The notes: generated from the sequence alone by a model not told the origin. Shown: positions 1 through 10,924, numbered from the stretch's first letter. The stretch: DNA of 64,000 bases from Naumovozyma dairenensis CBS 421 (GCF_000227115.2 NC_016485.2:1216025-1280024); one strand, 5' to 3'. Translations and numbers: made by a program.

Positions 1-529
1 AACCAACCATAGAAGAGTGAGCTCTGTGAGCGGTACCGAAAGCATCGTTGATGTAGACATCAGCCAAAGAAGATAATTGTTCTCTGAACTTGGTAACGTC
101 TTCCTTAGAAGCCTTAACCTTTTGACCGTCAACCTTTCTGGAACCTTCTTCTTCAATGTGGTATCTCAAGTTTTCTAATAAGATAACGGAACCTGGGGCA
201 GAAGCCTTAACAGCAGCGTCAACTTCGGAACCAACACAGTCGTTCAAGAATTCGACTGGCTTACCCAATAAGGTTTGTAATTCCTTAGCGACTGGGGCCA
301 AAGAGTATTTGTCGTTTCTTTCACCATTTGGTCTACCTAAATGAGAAGCTAAGACAACGTATCTTGGGTTGTGTTCCAAGACGTATTGAATAGTTGGCAA
401 AGCAGCAACAATTCTTTGGTTAGAAGTGATGGTCTTACCGTCTAATGGGACGTTGAAATCAACTCTGATGAAGACACGCTTGTCTTTTAGATCTAGATCT
501 TTGACAGATAACTTGGAAGATAGAGACAT
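1..529 (-). CDS. PGK1: Phosphoglycerate kinase, N-terminal part (cut by window edge)
   Basis: Phosphoglycerate kinase transfers phosphate from 1,3-bisphosphoglycerate to ADP in cytosolic glycolysis. The minus-strand frame starts at the ATG complementary to 527-529 and encodes the first 176 residues; the remainder of the enzyme lies left of position 1. The start MSLSSKLSV, the substrate-binding [10 protein letters not shown] at about residues 22-31, the ASHLGRPNG segment near residue 61 and the [16 protein letters not shown] stretch near the cut are nearly identical to S. cerevisiae Pgk1. Codon use is that of a very highly expressed gene. It is divergent from ADP1, as PGK1 and ADP1 are in S. 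cerevisiae. A TATA box lies about 100 bp upstream. Identity is certain; only the C-terminal part cannot be assessed. Confidence 0.98.
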   Translation of the reverse strand, partial: MSLSSKLSVKDLDLKDKRVFIRVDFNVPLDGKTITSNQRIVAALPTIQYVLEHNPRYVVLASHLGRPNGERNDKYSLAPVAKELQTLLGKPVEFLNDCVGSEVDAAVKASAPGSVILLENLRYHIEEEGSRKVDGQKVKASKEDVTKFREQLSSLADVYINDAFGTAHRAHSSMVG

Positions 530-629
530 TTTTAATATTGTAGAATTTATCCTTGGTATTTTGAAGTGAACTAAATTCGAATGAAGAAGAAAAAACTTAA
601 AAAAATTTCTTAGATGGAAAGACTAACTA

Positions 630-637
630 TTATATAA
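630..637 (-). promoter_or_regulatory. Probable PGK1 TATA box
   Basis: TTATATAA lies about 100 bp upstream of the PGK1 start codon. It is the only good TATA-type sequence at a sensible distance. A strong TATA promoter is expected of a glycolytic gene, so this is inference from motif and position. Confidence 0.6.
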
Positions 638-1041
638 ATCAAAGGGTAGGTTTACAATTAATATATATTAGAATAAGATCAAGATTTTGATTGCGTAACG
701 TTACTGTTAACAGCTTCCCTTGAATCGGTTGCTCAACTCGTTAAGAAGGTTCCAGAAACGCTTTTCTAACAGATTCATGAAGTAACGTAACGTTACGCTA
801 CATTCTGGAGAGTTAATAAAGAGGGCTGCAAGTTTCAACCTTTGCAAGCCATTTCACGCACGTCCTTTCCTTATGATATCTTCAACAATTCAAAAATTCG
901 GTCAAATTGTCTGACGTTTAGGTACTTATTCTTGACATCTGCCGCCTTTATTCAATCATCAATTGACAATATCTTTCAATATAGGAAGCCCGAGGAGATC
1001 TCCTTTGGGAATCCACTAACTTTCGGGGTGTGTGGAGGTTC

Positions 1042-1049
1042 CCGGGTAA
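1042..1049 (+). promoter_or_regulatory. Reb1-type site
   Basis: CCGGGTAA is a perfect match to the S. cerevisiae Reb1 general regulatory factor core. It lies about 510 bp upstream of PGK1 and 385 bp upstream of ADP1. The assignment rests on motif match only. Confidence 0.55.
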
Positions 1050-1433
1050 CCTATTTCCCCTTTTTCGTCAAAAATGTAAGCACATGCCATCAAATATGGT
1101 GGAGGGATAGAAGACCCGAGACGTTTGGCCAAATTTTCGATGCCTCCTATTTTTACAGTAGTGTACCCGAAGCTGGTTATAGGATAAATTAGAATGGGCT
1201 TTGGAAATAGGATAGCAGGCTTTAATGTGGAGCTAAATATTATAAACAATGGTAGTTTCAGAGGGTGTATATTCTTGTTTAGCATTTCTATAAATCGCAT
1301 GACACATAATAGGTATAACAGATTATTAAAGGTACCAAAACATCTTAAGGGTATCCCGGACTAAAATAAAGCTTCGTTCAGAAAGCACTCTTATAACTAC
1401 TACACATAAAAGAATCAAACAAAAAAGCTAACA

Positions 1434-4400
1434 ATGCATCTCCTCACTTGGGAGTGCTTCATTATAATGACACTGAATGCAGTTCAAGTGGCATGCTCTT
1501 TTACAATGAAACGAAATCAACTAATTTTCCCAAAGAACCAGCAAAAGCTAGAATTTGACACATTAGCACTTCCACCACGAAGAGGAAGAGGAAGAGGCGG
1601 GGACGGACCTAGCAGGAAACCAGATGATGATGGGAAATGTCCACCATGCTTCAATTGTATGCTCCCCATTTTTGAATGTAAACAATTTTCAGAGTGTAAC
1701 TCCTACACCGGTAGATGTGATTGTATTGAAGGATTTTCAGGTGATGATTGTTCAATACCCTTATGTGGATCTTTATCCAAGGGTAATAATGAACGTCCCA
1801 TTCGTCAACCTAGTAATGAGACGCGAAATGGTGTAGAAACATGTGAATGTGATGCAGGTTGGAATGGTATCAATTGTAATATTTGTCAAGAGGATGAGGT
1901 TTGTGATGCCTTCATGCCAGACCCAAGTGTGAAGGGAACATGTTATAAAGATGGTATTATTATAAACAAATCATTTCAAGGTTGCGACGTGACTAATGAA
2001 AAGATTTTAGAAGTATTGAAGGGCAAGTTACCACAAGTGACATTTTCATGTGATAAGAAAACTAATGAATGTAATTTCCAATTTTGGATTGATCAAATTG
2101 AAAGTTTTTATTGTGGATTGGATAATTGTTCTTTTGAATATGATTTACAACAAAATACAACGCATTATGCTTGTCAAGATGCAAAGTGTAAATGTATACC
2201 TGGAACAATGTTATGTGGAGCCAATGGATCAATTGATATTGGTGAATTTCTGACGGAAACAATTAAAGGACCTGGTGATTTCAATTGTGATCTCGTGACG
2301 AAGCAATGTAAATTTAGTGAACCTTCTATGAATGACTTAATTTCCGATATATTTGGTGACGATTGTATTAGATTGAAATGCGAATCCGGTGAATGTATTC
2401 ATTACAGTGAAATTCCGGGATATAACAGCCCTGATGATAATAAAGGTATGTCATGGCAAGGCAATTTGGTCTTAGCCTTGACTTCGATTTCTGTTCTTGC
2501 CTTAGTTACATTTGTTTGTTTCTATATCGCTGGGTCACCGATGTTTAGGAGCACTGATGACTTAAATTCTAAAGATACGAAAAAAGGTTCAAGAATCCTT
2601 TTACCAGAAGATGAAGACAATGATTTTCTACAAACTAACAATGCTGCCACATTAACTTTCGAGAATATTTCATATCGAGTACCGCAACTTCCAGGCGATC
2701 ATGGCAATAACAATAGCAACAACGATAACGATGACGGTAAGTCAATATTGAATAATATTAGTGGTATTGTGAAACCAGGTCAGATTTTTGCAATTATGGG
2801 TGGTTCAGGTGCCGGTAAAACCACATTATTAGATATATTGGCAATGAAACGCAAGACAGGTATAGTGACAGGGACCATTAAAGTAAATGGGCAAACTATC
2901 TCCAGGAAAGATTATAGTAAATTGACTGGGTTTGTCGATCAAAATGATTACTTACATCCAATGCTAACGGTGTACGAAACTGTTCTGAACAGTGCTTTGT
3001 TAAGATTACCAAGATCAATGTCATTTGAAGCAAAGGAATCTAGAGTATATCAAGTATTGGAAGAATTGAGAATATTTGACATTAAAGATCGTATAATTGG
3101 CAGTGATTTTGAAAGAGGTATCAGTGGAGGTGAAAAAAGAAGAGTTTCCATTGCATGTGAGTTGGTTACATCGCCATTGATCTTATTTTTAGATGAACCA
3201 ACTTCAGGGTTAGATGCAAATAATGCGAGTAATGTTATTAATAGCTTGGTGAGACTGTCTCAGCATTATAACAGGACTTTAGTGTTAACAATCCATCAAC
3301 CAAGATCTAATATCTTTTATCAATTTGACAAACTGGTTCTTCTAAGCAACTCTGAGATGGTGTATTCAGGAGACGTCAGTAAAGTTAATGAATTTTTACG
3401 AAACAGCGGATATGAATGTCCAGTAAACTACAACATTGCTGATTATTTGATTGATATTACATATGAAAGTAAAGGTAATTTGCGTGCCCGTGAAAGAGAA
3501 AGACAAGGAAGAGTATCTACGGAACTTGACCTAGAAAATGTTGGTGGCGCATCTGTGGAAGAGGATCATATAGAAGATCGCGGTTTACCAAGAAGTCTTA
3601 CCCAAACAGAATGGGAACATTATGCGATCCACAGAGATGAAATTAGAAATTTGCTTCAAGATACTATTTCCAGAGATAGAGGGGATAATACAGATGACAA
3701 TGAACATACGATTGGATCATTAAACACTTTGATTTTGCATAATAAATTTATAGAAGGAGTATATTTTGCAGATTTAAAATCCGATATTGATGATATTATG
3801 CGTGCACAAGGATCGACTATGAACGATACTACTGGTGAAACTAGAACTGGCACAAGTACCTTATCTGTACCGAATATAGAGAAAGGTGCAACATTTTTCC
3901 AACAATTAGTCATTTTGAATTCTCGAACTTTTAAAAACATTTATCGTAATCCTAAACTACTATTAGGGAATTATATGTTAACGATTCTATTAAGTTTATT
4001 TTTAGGAACATTATATTACCAAGTGACGAATGATATCAGTGGGTTCCAAAATCGTATGGGATTGTTTTTCTTCATCTTAACGTATTTTGGGTTTGTTACA
4101 TTTACTGGTTTAAGTTCGTTCCATATCGAAAGATTAATTTTCATCAAGGAAAGATCTAATAATTATTATAGCCCCTTGGCGTACTATATTAGTAAGATTT
4201 TGAGTGATGTTTTACCGTTAAGAATCATTCCTCCGATATTGATGGCAATAATAATATATCCAATGGTTGGATTAAATATGAGGGATCATGGTTTTTTCAA
4301 ATTTATTGGTATTTTAATTCTTTTCAATTTGAGTATATCGTTAGAGATATTAACGATTGGGATTATATTTGAAGATTTGAACAATGGAATAATATTAAGT

Positions 4401-4727
4401 GTATTGATATTATTGGGATCGTTATTGTTTAGTGGACTATTCATCAACACTAAGGACATTACGAATGTTGCATTTAAATATTTGAAAAATCTCTCAGTGA
4501 TTTACTATGCATATGAATCTTTGTTGATTAATGAAGTTAAGACACTGATGTTGAAAGAAAAGAAATATGGATTAAACATTGAAGTACCAGGCGCTACGAT
4601 CTTAAGTACGTTTGGATTTATGGTTCAAAATTTGGTATTTGATGTCAAGATTCTGGTTATGTTTAATATGATCTTTTTGGTTGTTGGATATCTAGCTTTG
4701 AAATGGATTGTTATTGAACAGAAGTAA
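1434..4727 (+). CDS. ADP1: ABC transporter of the ABCG/White type with EGF-like luminal region (Adp1)
   Basis: This 1097-residue membrane ATPase is full length compared with S. cerevisiae Adp1 (about 1050). A hydrophobic start is followed by a long Cys-rich luminal region with EGF-like spacing (for example CPPCFNCMLP and CNSYTGRCDC) to about residue 335, then one membrane segment at about 342-365. The nucleotide-binding domain has Walker A GGSGAGKTT at 456-464, signature ISGGEKRR near 563-570 and Walker B LFLDEP at about 584-589. The C-terminal third holds the remaining membrane helices and ends ALKWIVIEQK. The substrate is not established for the family member in S. cerevisiae. The Asn/Asp-rich insert just before the ATPase (about residues 424-436) is a lineage expansion. 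It lies beside PGK1, as in S. cerevisiae. Confidence 0.97.
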   Translation: MHLLTWECFIIMTLNAVQVACSFTMKRNQLIFPKNQQKLEFDTLALPPRRGRGRGGDGPSRKPDDDGKCPPCFNCMLPIFECKQFSECNSYTGRCDCIEGFSGDDCSIPLCGSLSKGNNERPIRQPSNETRNGVETCECDAGWNGINCNICQEDEVCDAFMPDPSVKGTCYKDGIIINKSFQGCDVTNEKILEVLKGKLPQVTFSCDKKTNECNFQFWIDQIESFYCGLDNCSFEYDLQQNTTHYACQDAKCKCIPGTMLCGANGSIDIGEFLTETIKGPGDFNCDLVTKQCKFSEPSMNDLISDIFGDDCIRLKCESGECIHYSEIPGYNSPDDNKGMSWQGNLVLALTSISVLALVTFVCFYIAGSPMFRSTDDLNSKDTKKGSRILLPEDEDNDFLQTNNAATLTFENISYRVPQLPGDHGNNNSNNDNDDGKSILNNISGIVKPGQIFAIMGGSGAGKTTLLDILAMKRKTGIVTGTIKVNGQTISRKDYSKLTGFVDQNDYLHPMLTVYETVLNSALLRLPRSMSFEAKESRVYQVLEELRIFDIKDRIIGSDFERGISGGEKRRVSIACELVTSPLILFLDEPTSGLDANNASNVINSLVRLSQHYNRTLVLTIHQPRSNIFYQFDKLVLLSNSEMVYSGDVSKVNEFLRNSGYECPVNYNIADYLIDITYESKGNLRARERERQGRVSTELDLENVGGASVEEDHIEDRGLPRSLTQTEWEHYAIHRDEIRNLLQDTISRDRGDNTDDNEHTIGSLNTLILHNKFIEGVYFADLKSDIDDIMRAQGSTMNDTTGETRTGTSTLSVPNIEKGATFFQQLVILNSRTFKNIYRNPKLLLGNYMLTILLSLFLGTLYYQVTNDISGFQNRMGLFFFILTYFGFVTFTGLSSFHIERLIFIKERSNNYYSPLAYYISKILSDVLPLRIIPPILMAIIIYPMVGLNMRDHGFFKFIGILILFNLSISLEILTIGIIFEDLNNGIILSVLILLGSLLFSGLFINTKDITNVAFKYLKNLSVIYYAYESLLINEVKTLMLKEKKYGLNIEVPGATILSTFGFMVQNLVFDVKILVMFNMIFLVVGYLALKWIVIEQK

Positions 4728-5107
4728 GAAACCAAAGTATAGTAATAAAATGGTTTCTTTATATAAAAGCCGTACATACATAATATCTAATATATACTCG
4801 TTTGCATTTTACAGCTGCTAATGTTTACCTTTACTGTACATACGTATACACGACCAGTTGTGTTGTGTATTTCGTTACCCTGTTCTGGCCCTAAATCTGA
4901 ACAGGAAAAAATGAATGCTGATCTGAAAAATTTTGAAAAATTCATCCTAGTTAATATTAAATAAAGAAGAGCGTCTTGAAATGGACATATGATATACTAA
5001 AATCTCAAGCAGAATATAGTAATAGTCTTGTTTTAGGTAGTATTTAATATATTACTATAACTTACTAAAGTTTTAGGCAAAAAAAAAATAACAATACAAA
5101 AATAGAA
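4728..5107. promoter_or_regulatory. ADP1-RPC34 intergenic region with RRPE-type elements
   Basis: The 380 bp hold the ADP1 3' region and the RPC34 promoter. TGAAAAATTTT at 4924-4934, followed at once by TGAAAAATTC, matches the ribosomal RNA processing element seen upstream of ribosome-biogenesis and Pol I/III genes in budding yeasts. This fits the RPC34 product, though the link to regulation is inference. No further gene is seen. Confidence 0.45.
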
Positions 5108-6100
5108 ATGTCAAGTACAGATTTGGGATTATCAGATAATGCTAAGACTCTACATTCAGGTATGATTGCGAAAGGATCTGCAGCGATGTTTAGCCAACAA
5201 GAATTGACCATTCTATCTGGTCAAAGTTCTTTGGGTGATTTAATGCTAATTGTTCAAGAATTACTAGACAAGAATCTAATTAAATTGATTAAACAAAATA
5301 ATGAACTAAAATTTCAAGCTGTTGATTATAATGAAGCTAATAAGAAATCCTCGATGAGTTCAGAAGAAGCTTTAGTTTATTCATACATTGAAGCTAGTGG
5401 TAGAGAAGGGATATGGTCCAAGACTATCAAAGCTAGAACCAATTTACATCAACATGTTGTTTTAAAATGTTTGAAAAGTTTGGAATCACAACGATATGTT
5501 AAGAGTGTGAAGAGTGTGAAATTCCCTACGAGGAAAATCTATATGCTGTATAATTTACAACCATCTATTGAAGTGACAGGTGGGCCATGGTTTACGGAGG
5601 GTGAATTGGATGTAGAATTTATTAATAGCTTATTGACAATCGTATGGAGATTTATATGTGGTACCACATTCCCTAATGGGTTTAAAGGATTCAGTAATGG
5701 GATGAAAGAGGTTCATTATTCTCCAATGGTTAAGAATTATTCCACAACGAGTGAAATCTTGGAGTTTATTTCTGGAGCAGGTGTTAGTACCGTAGAATTA
5801 CATGATAATGATATTAGATCTCTATGTGAGGTTCTAGTCTACGATGATAAATTAGAACAGGTTTCTCATGATTGTTATAAAGCGACATTACAGAGTGTAT
5901 TAATGTTAAATGCAGCGACCAATTTCGGAGCAGTTTCCAAGAAAAGTGTGAATCAAGAAGGAGGTGGTGATAATAATGGTAACTTTGGTGATATTGGAGA
6001 TGATGATGATGACGAATTCTCGATATTTAGTTATTTCAATGGTATTTCTCAATCGCAGGGGGATAAAGAGGCAGTATATTTCGATGAATGGACGCTGTGA
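5108..6100 (+). CDS. RPC34: RNA polymerase III subunit C34
   Basis: Rpc34 is the Pol III-specific subunit that contacts TFIIIB (Brf1) and helps recruitment and promoter opening in the nucleus. The 330 residues compare with 317 in S. cerevisiae. Tandem winged-helix regions are recognisable: an N-terminal one (residues 1-75, including QQELTILSGQSSLGDL), a second around 85-155 (SSEEALVYSYIEASGREGIW) and the conserved GGPWFTEGELDVEFI near 158-172. The C-terminus contains a Gly/Asp-rich low-complexity stretch before ISQSQGDKEAVYFDEW. In S. cerevisiae this gene is on chromosome XIV next to ATO2, whereas here it lies between ADP1 and an ATO gene. That fits an unreduced ancestral order. Confidence is high from family-wide sequence resemblance. 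Confidence 0.95.
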   Translation: MSSTDLGLSDNAKTLHSGMIAKGSAAMFSQQELTILSGQSSLGDLMLIVQELLDKNLIKLIKQNNELKFQAVDYNEANKKSSMSSEEALVYSYIEASGREGIWSKTIKARTNLHQHVVLKCLKSLESQRYVKSVKSVKFPTRKIYMLYNLQPSIEVTGGPWFTEGELDVEFINSLLTIVWRFICGTTFPNGFKGFSNGMKEVHYSPMVKNYSTTSEILEFISGAGVSTVELHDNDIRSLCEVLVYDDKLEQVSHDCYKATLQSVLMLNAATNFGAVSKKSVNQEGGGDNNGNFGDIGDDDDDEFSIFSYFNGISQSQGDKEAVYFDEWTL

Positions 6101-7643
6101 TATTGTTATATATCATTTATAGATAGACTTTAAATCTGAAAAGAAACCATATATGACATATAGATATCTTCTCACAACGTTGTTAAGCAATGCGTTGCAC
6201 GACACTATATAATATAATACATAAAAATTTTGTATAAATTAAGAGATATATTACATGGTTTTACAGTCGCTTCATTATATACCTCGTCTGTCGCCGAATT
6301 AAGGCTCGTCAGATGTCAATGAGTTGAATCCGAAAACTCGGAATATGTTCATCGAAGTTTGAACCCCTACCGTTTCATATATATCTAAACTTTCTTCCAA
6401 ATGTCATATTCAAAGAAGTATTACGATAAGGGGTCTCTGAATGTCCGATTATTCCTTAATCATCCCTGTTTGCTGTGCCTTCAAATATACTACGTACGCA
6501 AACAGACTTTTGGCAGGCAGCCCCGGGAAACCGGACTAAATGAAATTCCCGAAAGTACAAGGAGTGGCTGTGAAAGTTTACGTACGGAACTCACGTGGGA
6601 CGGCGGTTGATAAAACATGGATCAAGATACTAAATAAGGGTAATCATTGGAAGTTGAACCATTAGCACCTACGTACATTACTCCTTGTTCCGTTCCGAGT
6701 GGGCCTGAAATACCCCTTCCAGTTACTTCCCCCATTTACTAAAAAGTTTAAACGTCCCAAAACGTTAAGTTATTAGTAATTGGAGAAGATATGCGGCTGA
6801 CTTCATATTTTCAGTTGAAGTGGGGAGGGAACCAATAGCCGCACAGCTGGAGATACTCCTTACCCAAGTACGTACGCTATTATCCTGACATAAGTAAGGA
6901 TAATGACTTACTATAAGCTCTTGGAGGAACCAACCAACCAACCAACCTTCGCCAGGCCTTCACCAATAAATGCGAGGTTGTAGGTAAGTCCCCGTGGAAG
7001 ACAACACTAAATCACAGGCTGTGAGGATCGTAGTGTGATCATGTCTAGTAACTATTTACTAATCTAATAAATACTTTTGTGGGGAAAATCACTTCATATG
7101 TATTAATTCATATTACCATAACCGTTTCCTTCTCGACCCGAGCCTTACAGAAATTGGAGTCAGTCTAATTCGGACTCGAATTTTCTACAAGATGTCTTCG
7201 AGATTCACTATTAGCAAAATCCCTTTAACATTGTGTTTACGGAAAAATTGGAGACCCGTCTGTCCATATCCATCAAGCCCATTTGTCTATTACTATTCTG
7301 TGCATAGATGTATCTATTCTCTTATAGGTTTTGTATTACTCGTAGTTGATTCAACAATACTCAATACTTATAGTAAATCTCAACTTTAAAGGGTACAAGG
7401 GTGCCAGTCAGTTTTTTTAGACGTCTCTTCGAACACAAACTATAAAAACCCACCTACTTTACTTGAAAAACAAAATCTTGTTCCATCTCTTGCTCTAGTA
7501 CATCTTACTTATAATCAATATTTCCTCTATAATAACAATAAACTAACAAATTTAAAGCTTCCTTTACAAAATAAACAAGCTAGAAAATAAAAGCTCAAAA
7601 AAAGAATTAAATAACTCCTCCTACACCTTCAACAAACACAAAA
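6101..7643. other. 1.5 kb intergenic region upstream of the acetate transporter gene
   Basis: I see no convincing gene. The 69- and 65-codon frames at 6401-6610 and 7192-7389 have no recognisable product. The stretch is rich in TACGTA palindromes (6491, 6579, 6670, 6869) and has a (CCAA)n run at about 6928-6947. Its length suits a heavily regulated promoter, as expected of ATO genes controlled by carbon source, but I could not identify a firm Cat8 or Adr1 site. Confidence 0.5.
6928..6947. repeat. (CCAA)n microsatellite
   Basis: About five tandem CCAA units in the promoter region upstream of the acetate transporter gene. Confidence 0.8.
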
Positions 7644-8459
7644 ATGTCAGACAAAGAACAAGCAAGTGGGATGACAGATTTAGAAAATCCAACTCTAAAC
7701 CCAAACCACAATCTATCTCAAGACTCCCTAGGGAAAATTTACACAGGTGGTGAACATAATGAATACATCTACATTGGTCGTCAAAAATTCTTAAGAAATG
7801 AACTTTTCGAAGCTTTCGGTGGTACATTAAACCCAGGTTTAGCTCCTGCATCGACTCACAAGTTCGCTAATCCTGCTCCATTGGGGTTATCAGCTTTCGT
7901 TTTAACTACTTTTGTACTTTCCATGTTTAATGCAAGAGCTCAAAATATTAGAGTTCCAAACGTCATCGTCGGATTAGCTATGTTCTACGGTGGTCTTGTT
8001 CAATTAATTGCAGGTATTTGGGAAATCGCTTTGGAAAACACTTTTGGTGGAACAGCATTATGTTCATATGGTGGATTCTGGTTAAGTTTCGGTGCTATTT
8101 ACATCCCATGGTTTGGTATCTTAGATGCTTACCAAGGGTTAGAAACTCATGACTTGGGTAACGCCTTGGGGTTCTATCTAATAGGTTGGAGTATCTTTAC
8201 TTTTGGTTTGACTCTCTGTACTTTGAAATCAACCATTGCATTCTTCTCATTGTTTTTCCTATTAGCAATCACATTCTTATTGTTATCCATTGGTGAATTT
8301 ACTGGAAAATATGGTGTTACAAGAGCTGGTGGTATCTTAGGTGTCATCGTTGCCTTTATTGCCTGGTACAATGCATATGCGGGTGTGGCGACAAAACAAA
8401 ACTCTTATTTAATGGCAAAACCATTCGCATTACCAACTAATGATAGAGTGATCTTTTAG
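7644..8459 (+). CDS. ADY2: Acetate/ammonium transporter, GPR1/FUN34/YaaH family (Ato1/Ady2-like)
   Basis: Members of this family move acetate (and possibly ammonium) across the plasma membrane. The 271 residues are close to S. cerevisiae Ady2 (283). After a hydrophilic N-tail with the EYIYIGRQKF segment comes the family signature NPAPLGLSAF at residues 76-85, then six hydrophobic segments, including the FYGGLVQLIAGIWE and FGAIYIPWFGI stretches typical of the family. S. cerevisiae has the duplicates ADY2 (beside RVS161 and ADP1) and ATO2 (beside RPC34). This copy has both kinds of neighbours, so it may correspond to either; I use ADY2 because of RVS161 and ADP1. It is probably glucose-repressed by analogy, which the sequence itself does not prove. 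Confidence 0.93.
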   Translation: MSDKEQASGMTDLENPTLNPNHNLSQDSLGKIYTGGEHNEYIYIGRQKFLRNELFEAFGGTLNPGLAPASTHKFANPAPLGLSAFVLTTFVLSMFNARAQNIRVPNVIVGLAMFYGGLVQLIAGIWEIALENTFGGTALCSYGGFWLSFGAIYIPWFGILDAYQGLETHDLGNALGFYLIGWSIFTFGLTLCTLKSTIAFFSLFFLLAITFLLLSIGEFTGKYGVTRAGGILGVIVAFIAWYNAYAGVATKQNSYLMAKPFALPTNDRVIF

Positions 8460-9754
8460 AGAACCATAATTTTCCGAAAATTATTTACCAAAAAAAAATT
8501 GCGAAAGTTGCTTTCTCCCCTTGCCTTCTCTTCTAAAAAAACTATACGCTTCCGACCGTTCACGTTTCCTATCGTTATTTTATCAATTAAAAATGTCTAA
8601 ATATTCATTAATTATTTCTTTTTTCAATTAATATAACTTAAAATATATTTTCTTTCTAAAAACACGCAAAATAATGTCATCATTCGTTACTTTTAAGAAC
8701 ATATTGTACCTATATATTTACGTAAATATTACGAGAGTTTATTAGAATGGATATTCTTTAAAATATTTAAATGAAATATAAGACCAACATTTACAAAATG
8801 CAGATGCAGAGGTTCAACTAACTTACATTCATAATAACAAACAAAAAAATAATAGACCGATTTATGAAATAAGTTGCATCCAAGACAAACTTGCGGTTTC
8901 AAGCACGTTCTAGTTCCTCGTGCGTACAGCAACACATGTCAATAAGGATCCAGCGTTGGTCCAAGTAAGAATCAAGCAGACAATTGTTTGAATACCAAGT
9001 ATTCCCCGGTTTACCTATTTCAAAGATAACCTAAAGCGCATTTAGATCTCAATTCTGATTCAAAAATTTATCCCTTGTACCTCTTCGTAAGGTATAAATA
9101 ATATTTTTTCTCGAGAATGAGCAGCTCACTAAGCTCTAATATCTTCCTATTTGTCATACCATCCTTCTTCGTGACGATGGAAAAAAAAAAATAACTTCTC
9201 TCAGTTGCGGTACGTTGGTCATCTTTCTCAATGTATATCATGGTATGGAATCGACATCGTTTTACGGCTGTCAATTTAATATCAATTGGTTCTATTTACG
9301 TATGAATTTTTGCTCATATGATTACGCAATGGCATAATCTTCGACAAAGCAAATCGGACTGCTACTTCCTCCTTTAAAAGGTCGAAGCATTGCCATTCCA
9401 TTTCAAATGTAGACAGTTCCGATATCTGTGAATAGACCTCTAATGGATACAGACAACGACATAGCTATAATCCATCCATTGTCATAGTAGGTACGTAGAG
9501 TTCTCTCTTTCCTTAACGGTGACCATTCTTCGAGTAGAGCTGTGTATGGATTTTTCGTCCCATTTATAACTATTTGTTATTAGCTAGCGGTGTAGGTTGA
9601 GACTAACAGTGAACTGATGTAAATTATTGAAAGAATGCTACATTTTTTGACAGTTTCACTGGTAGAACTAGAAATTATTTTATGTTTGTTAAATGATTTT
9701 CTAGTTAGAAACATTCAAGTACTCCCTCTAGGAAACAAAAAAATAAGAAAATAT
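8460..9754. other. 1.3 kb intergenic region before tRNA-Val
   Basis: AT-rich, with no recognisable gene. It contains three TACGTA palindromes (8719, 9297, 9492). I saw no clear long terminal repeat of the kind that often flanks yeast tRNA genes. Confidence 0.5.
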
Positions 9755-9828
9755 GGTTTCGTGGTCTAGTCGGTTATGGCATCTGCTTAACACGCAGAAC
9801 GTCCCCAGTTCGATCCTGGGCGAAATCA
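9755..9828 (+). tRNA. tRNA-Val (anticodon AAC)
   Basis: A 74-nt cloverleaf without intron. The acceptor strand GGTTTCG pairs with CGAAATC, with discriminator A at 9828. The anticodon stem CTGC/GCAG encloses TTAACAC, giving anticodon AAC. The B box is GTTCGATCC. A T6 run at 9840-9845 can terminate RNA polymerase III. It is identical to the copy at 50614-50687. Confidence 0.98.
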
Positions 9829-10123
9829 TAATTCTTTAATTTTTTATGTTTTTTTTCATTTATTAGTACGTCACAAATTATTGAAAATATTTAAGTTTTA
9901 TTTTTTCGAAAAATATATTGTGTCGTGCCGTTACGGTCCGTTCCAGTTTTGTTTCATGAAAATATTCAAATAGGGATTAACTGAGTGAATGAATGAATTA
10001 AAAGAAGATTGACATATTATACTGAATTGAAAAGAATACATTGTGTTTATATATCTTGGATTCTTGATACAAAGAAAGAACTAAAAACCCCAGAAATAGT
10101 ACAAGTAATAATAATTAATAATC

Positions 10124-10924
10124 ATGAGTTGGGAAGGTTTCAAAAAAGCTATCAACAGAGCTGGTAACAGTGTTATTGTGAAAAATGTCGATAAGACAAT
10201 AGATAAAGAATATGACATGGAAGAACGTCGTTATAGGGTGTTACAAAAGGCAGGTGATGAATTACAAAAGGAAGCTAAGGGTTACCTTGATTCGTTAAGA
10301 GCTGTCACAGCATCGCAAGTTACTATTGCGGAAGTTATATCGAATCTTTACGATGATTCTAAATATATTAGCGGTGGTGGTTACAATGTCGGTAACTATT
10401 ATTTACAAAGTGTTCAAGATTTTGATACTGAAACTGTTAAACAATTGGATGGTCCATTCAGAGAGACTGTGTTGGACCCAGTTACGAAATTTTCCACATA
10501 TTTTAAGGAAATTGATGAAGCTATCAAGAAAAGAGCTCATAAGAAGAAAGATTATGATGCTGCAAAGGCAAAAGTTAGAAGAATGATTGATAAACCTGCA
10601 AAGGATGCATCCAAATTACCTCGTGCTGAAAAGGAATTAAGTTTAGCTAAAGATATATATGAAAATTTGAATAATCAATTGAAACTAGAACTACCACAAT
10701 TAGTTTCATTGAGAGTTCCTTATTTTGATCCAAGTTTTGAAGCTCTAATTAAAATTCAATTAAGATTTTGTACGGATGGTTATACAAGATTAGCCCAAAT
10801 CCAACAATATCTAGATCAACAATCAAGAGATGATTATGCGAATGGGTTATTAGATGATAAGATTACAGATCTATTGAATCAAATGTCTACTCTAGATATT
10901 TGTGCGTTAGGTTTTAAAGGGTAA
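10124..10924 (+). CDS. RVS161: BAR-domain protein Rvs161
   Basis: Rvs161 is an amphiphysin-like N-BAR protein. With Rvs167 it forms the obligate heterodimer that bends membrane and drives vesicle scission at actin patches; it also acts in cell fusion. The 266 residues match the S. cerevisiae length of 265. The N-terminal amphipathic segment MSWEGFKKAINRAGNSV is followed by one helical BAR domain over nearly the whole chain (KTIDKEYDMEERRYR, LDSLRAVTASQ, basic KKRAHKKKDYDAAKAK near 142-157). No SH3 domain follows, which separates it from Rvs167. It lies between the ATO gene and SAT4 as on S. cerevisiae chromosome III. It converges with SAT4 over a 420-bp gap. Confidence 0.96.
   Translation: MSWEGFKKAINRAGNSVIVKNVDKTIDKEYDMEERRYRVLQKAGDELQKEAKGYLDSLRAVTASQVTIAEVISNLYDDSKYISGGGYNVGNYYLQSVQDFDTETVKQLDGPFRETVLDPVTKFSTYFKEIDEAIKKRAHKKKDYDAAKAKVRRMIDKPAKDASKLPRAEKELSLAKDIYENLNNQLKLELPQLVSLRVPYFDPSFEALIKIQLRFCTDGYTRLAQIQQYLDQQSRDDYANGLLDDKITDLLNQMSTLDICALGFKG

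Larger units (their letters stand above)
530..1433. promoter_or_regulatory. Shared PGK1/ADP1 divergent promoter region
   Basis: About 0.9 kb separates the two divergent starts. I see a perfect Reb1-type CCGGGTAA at 1042-1049, a CTTCC-type box near 714-718 (Gcr1-like), the PGK1 TATA box, and two copies of the palindrome GTAACGTTAC at 695-704 and 787-796. An ACACCC string on the minus strand near 1027-1032 is only a partial Rap1 match. The short frames in here start with non-ATG codons or lack any recognisable product. Confidence 0.5.

Noticed and set aside
1024..1040. Rap1 site in the PGK1 upstream activating region
   Set aside because: ACACCCC on the minus strand matches only the first part of the Rap1 consensus; position is suggestive but the match is weak.
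842..1300. Overlapping frames of 116 and 94 codons between PGK1 and ADP1
   Set aside because: The 116-codon frame begins with TTG, neither shows a recognisable domain, and both lie in a divergent promoter.
7192..7389. 65-codon frame before the acetate transporter gene
   Set aside because: Short, without domain or conserved neighbour relation; it lies in the presumed promoter.
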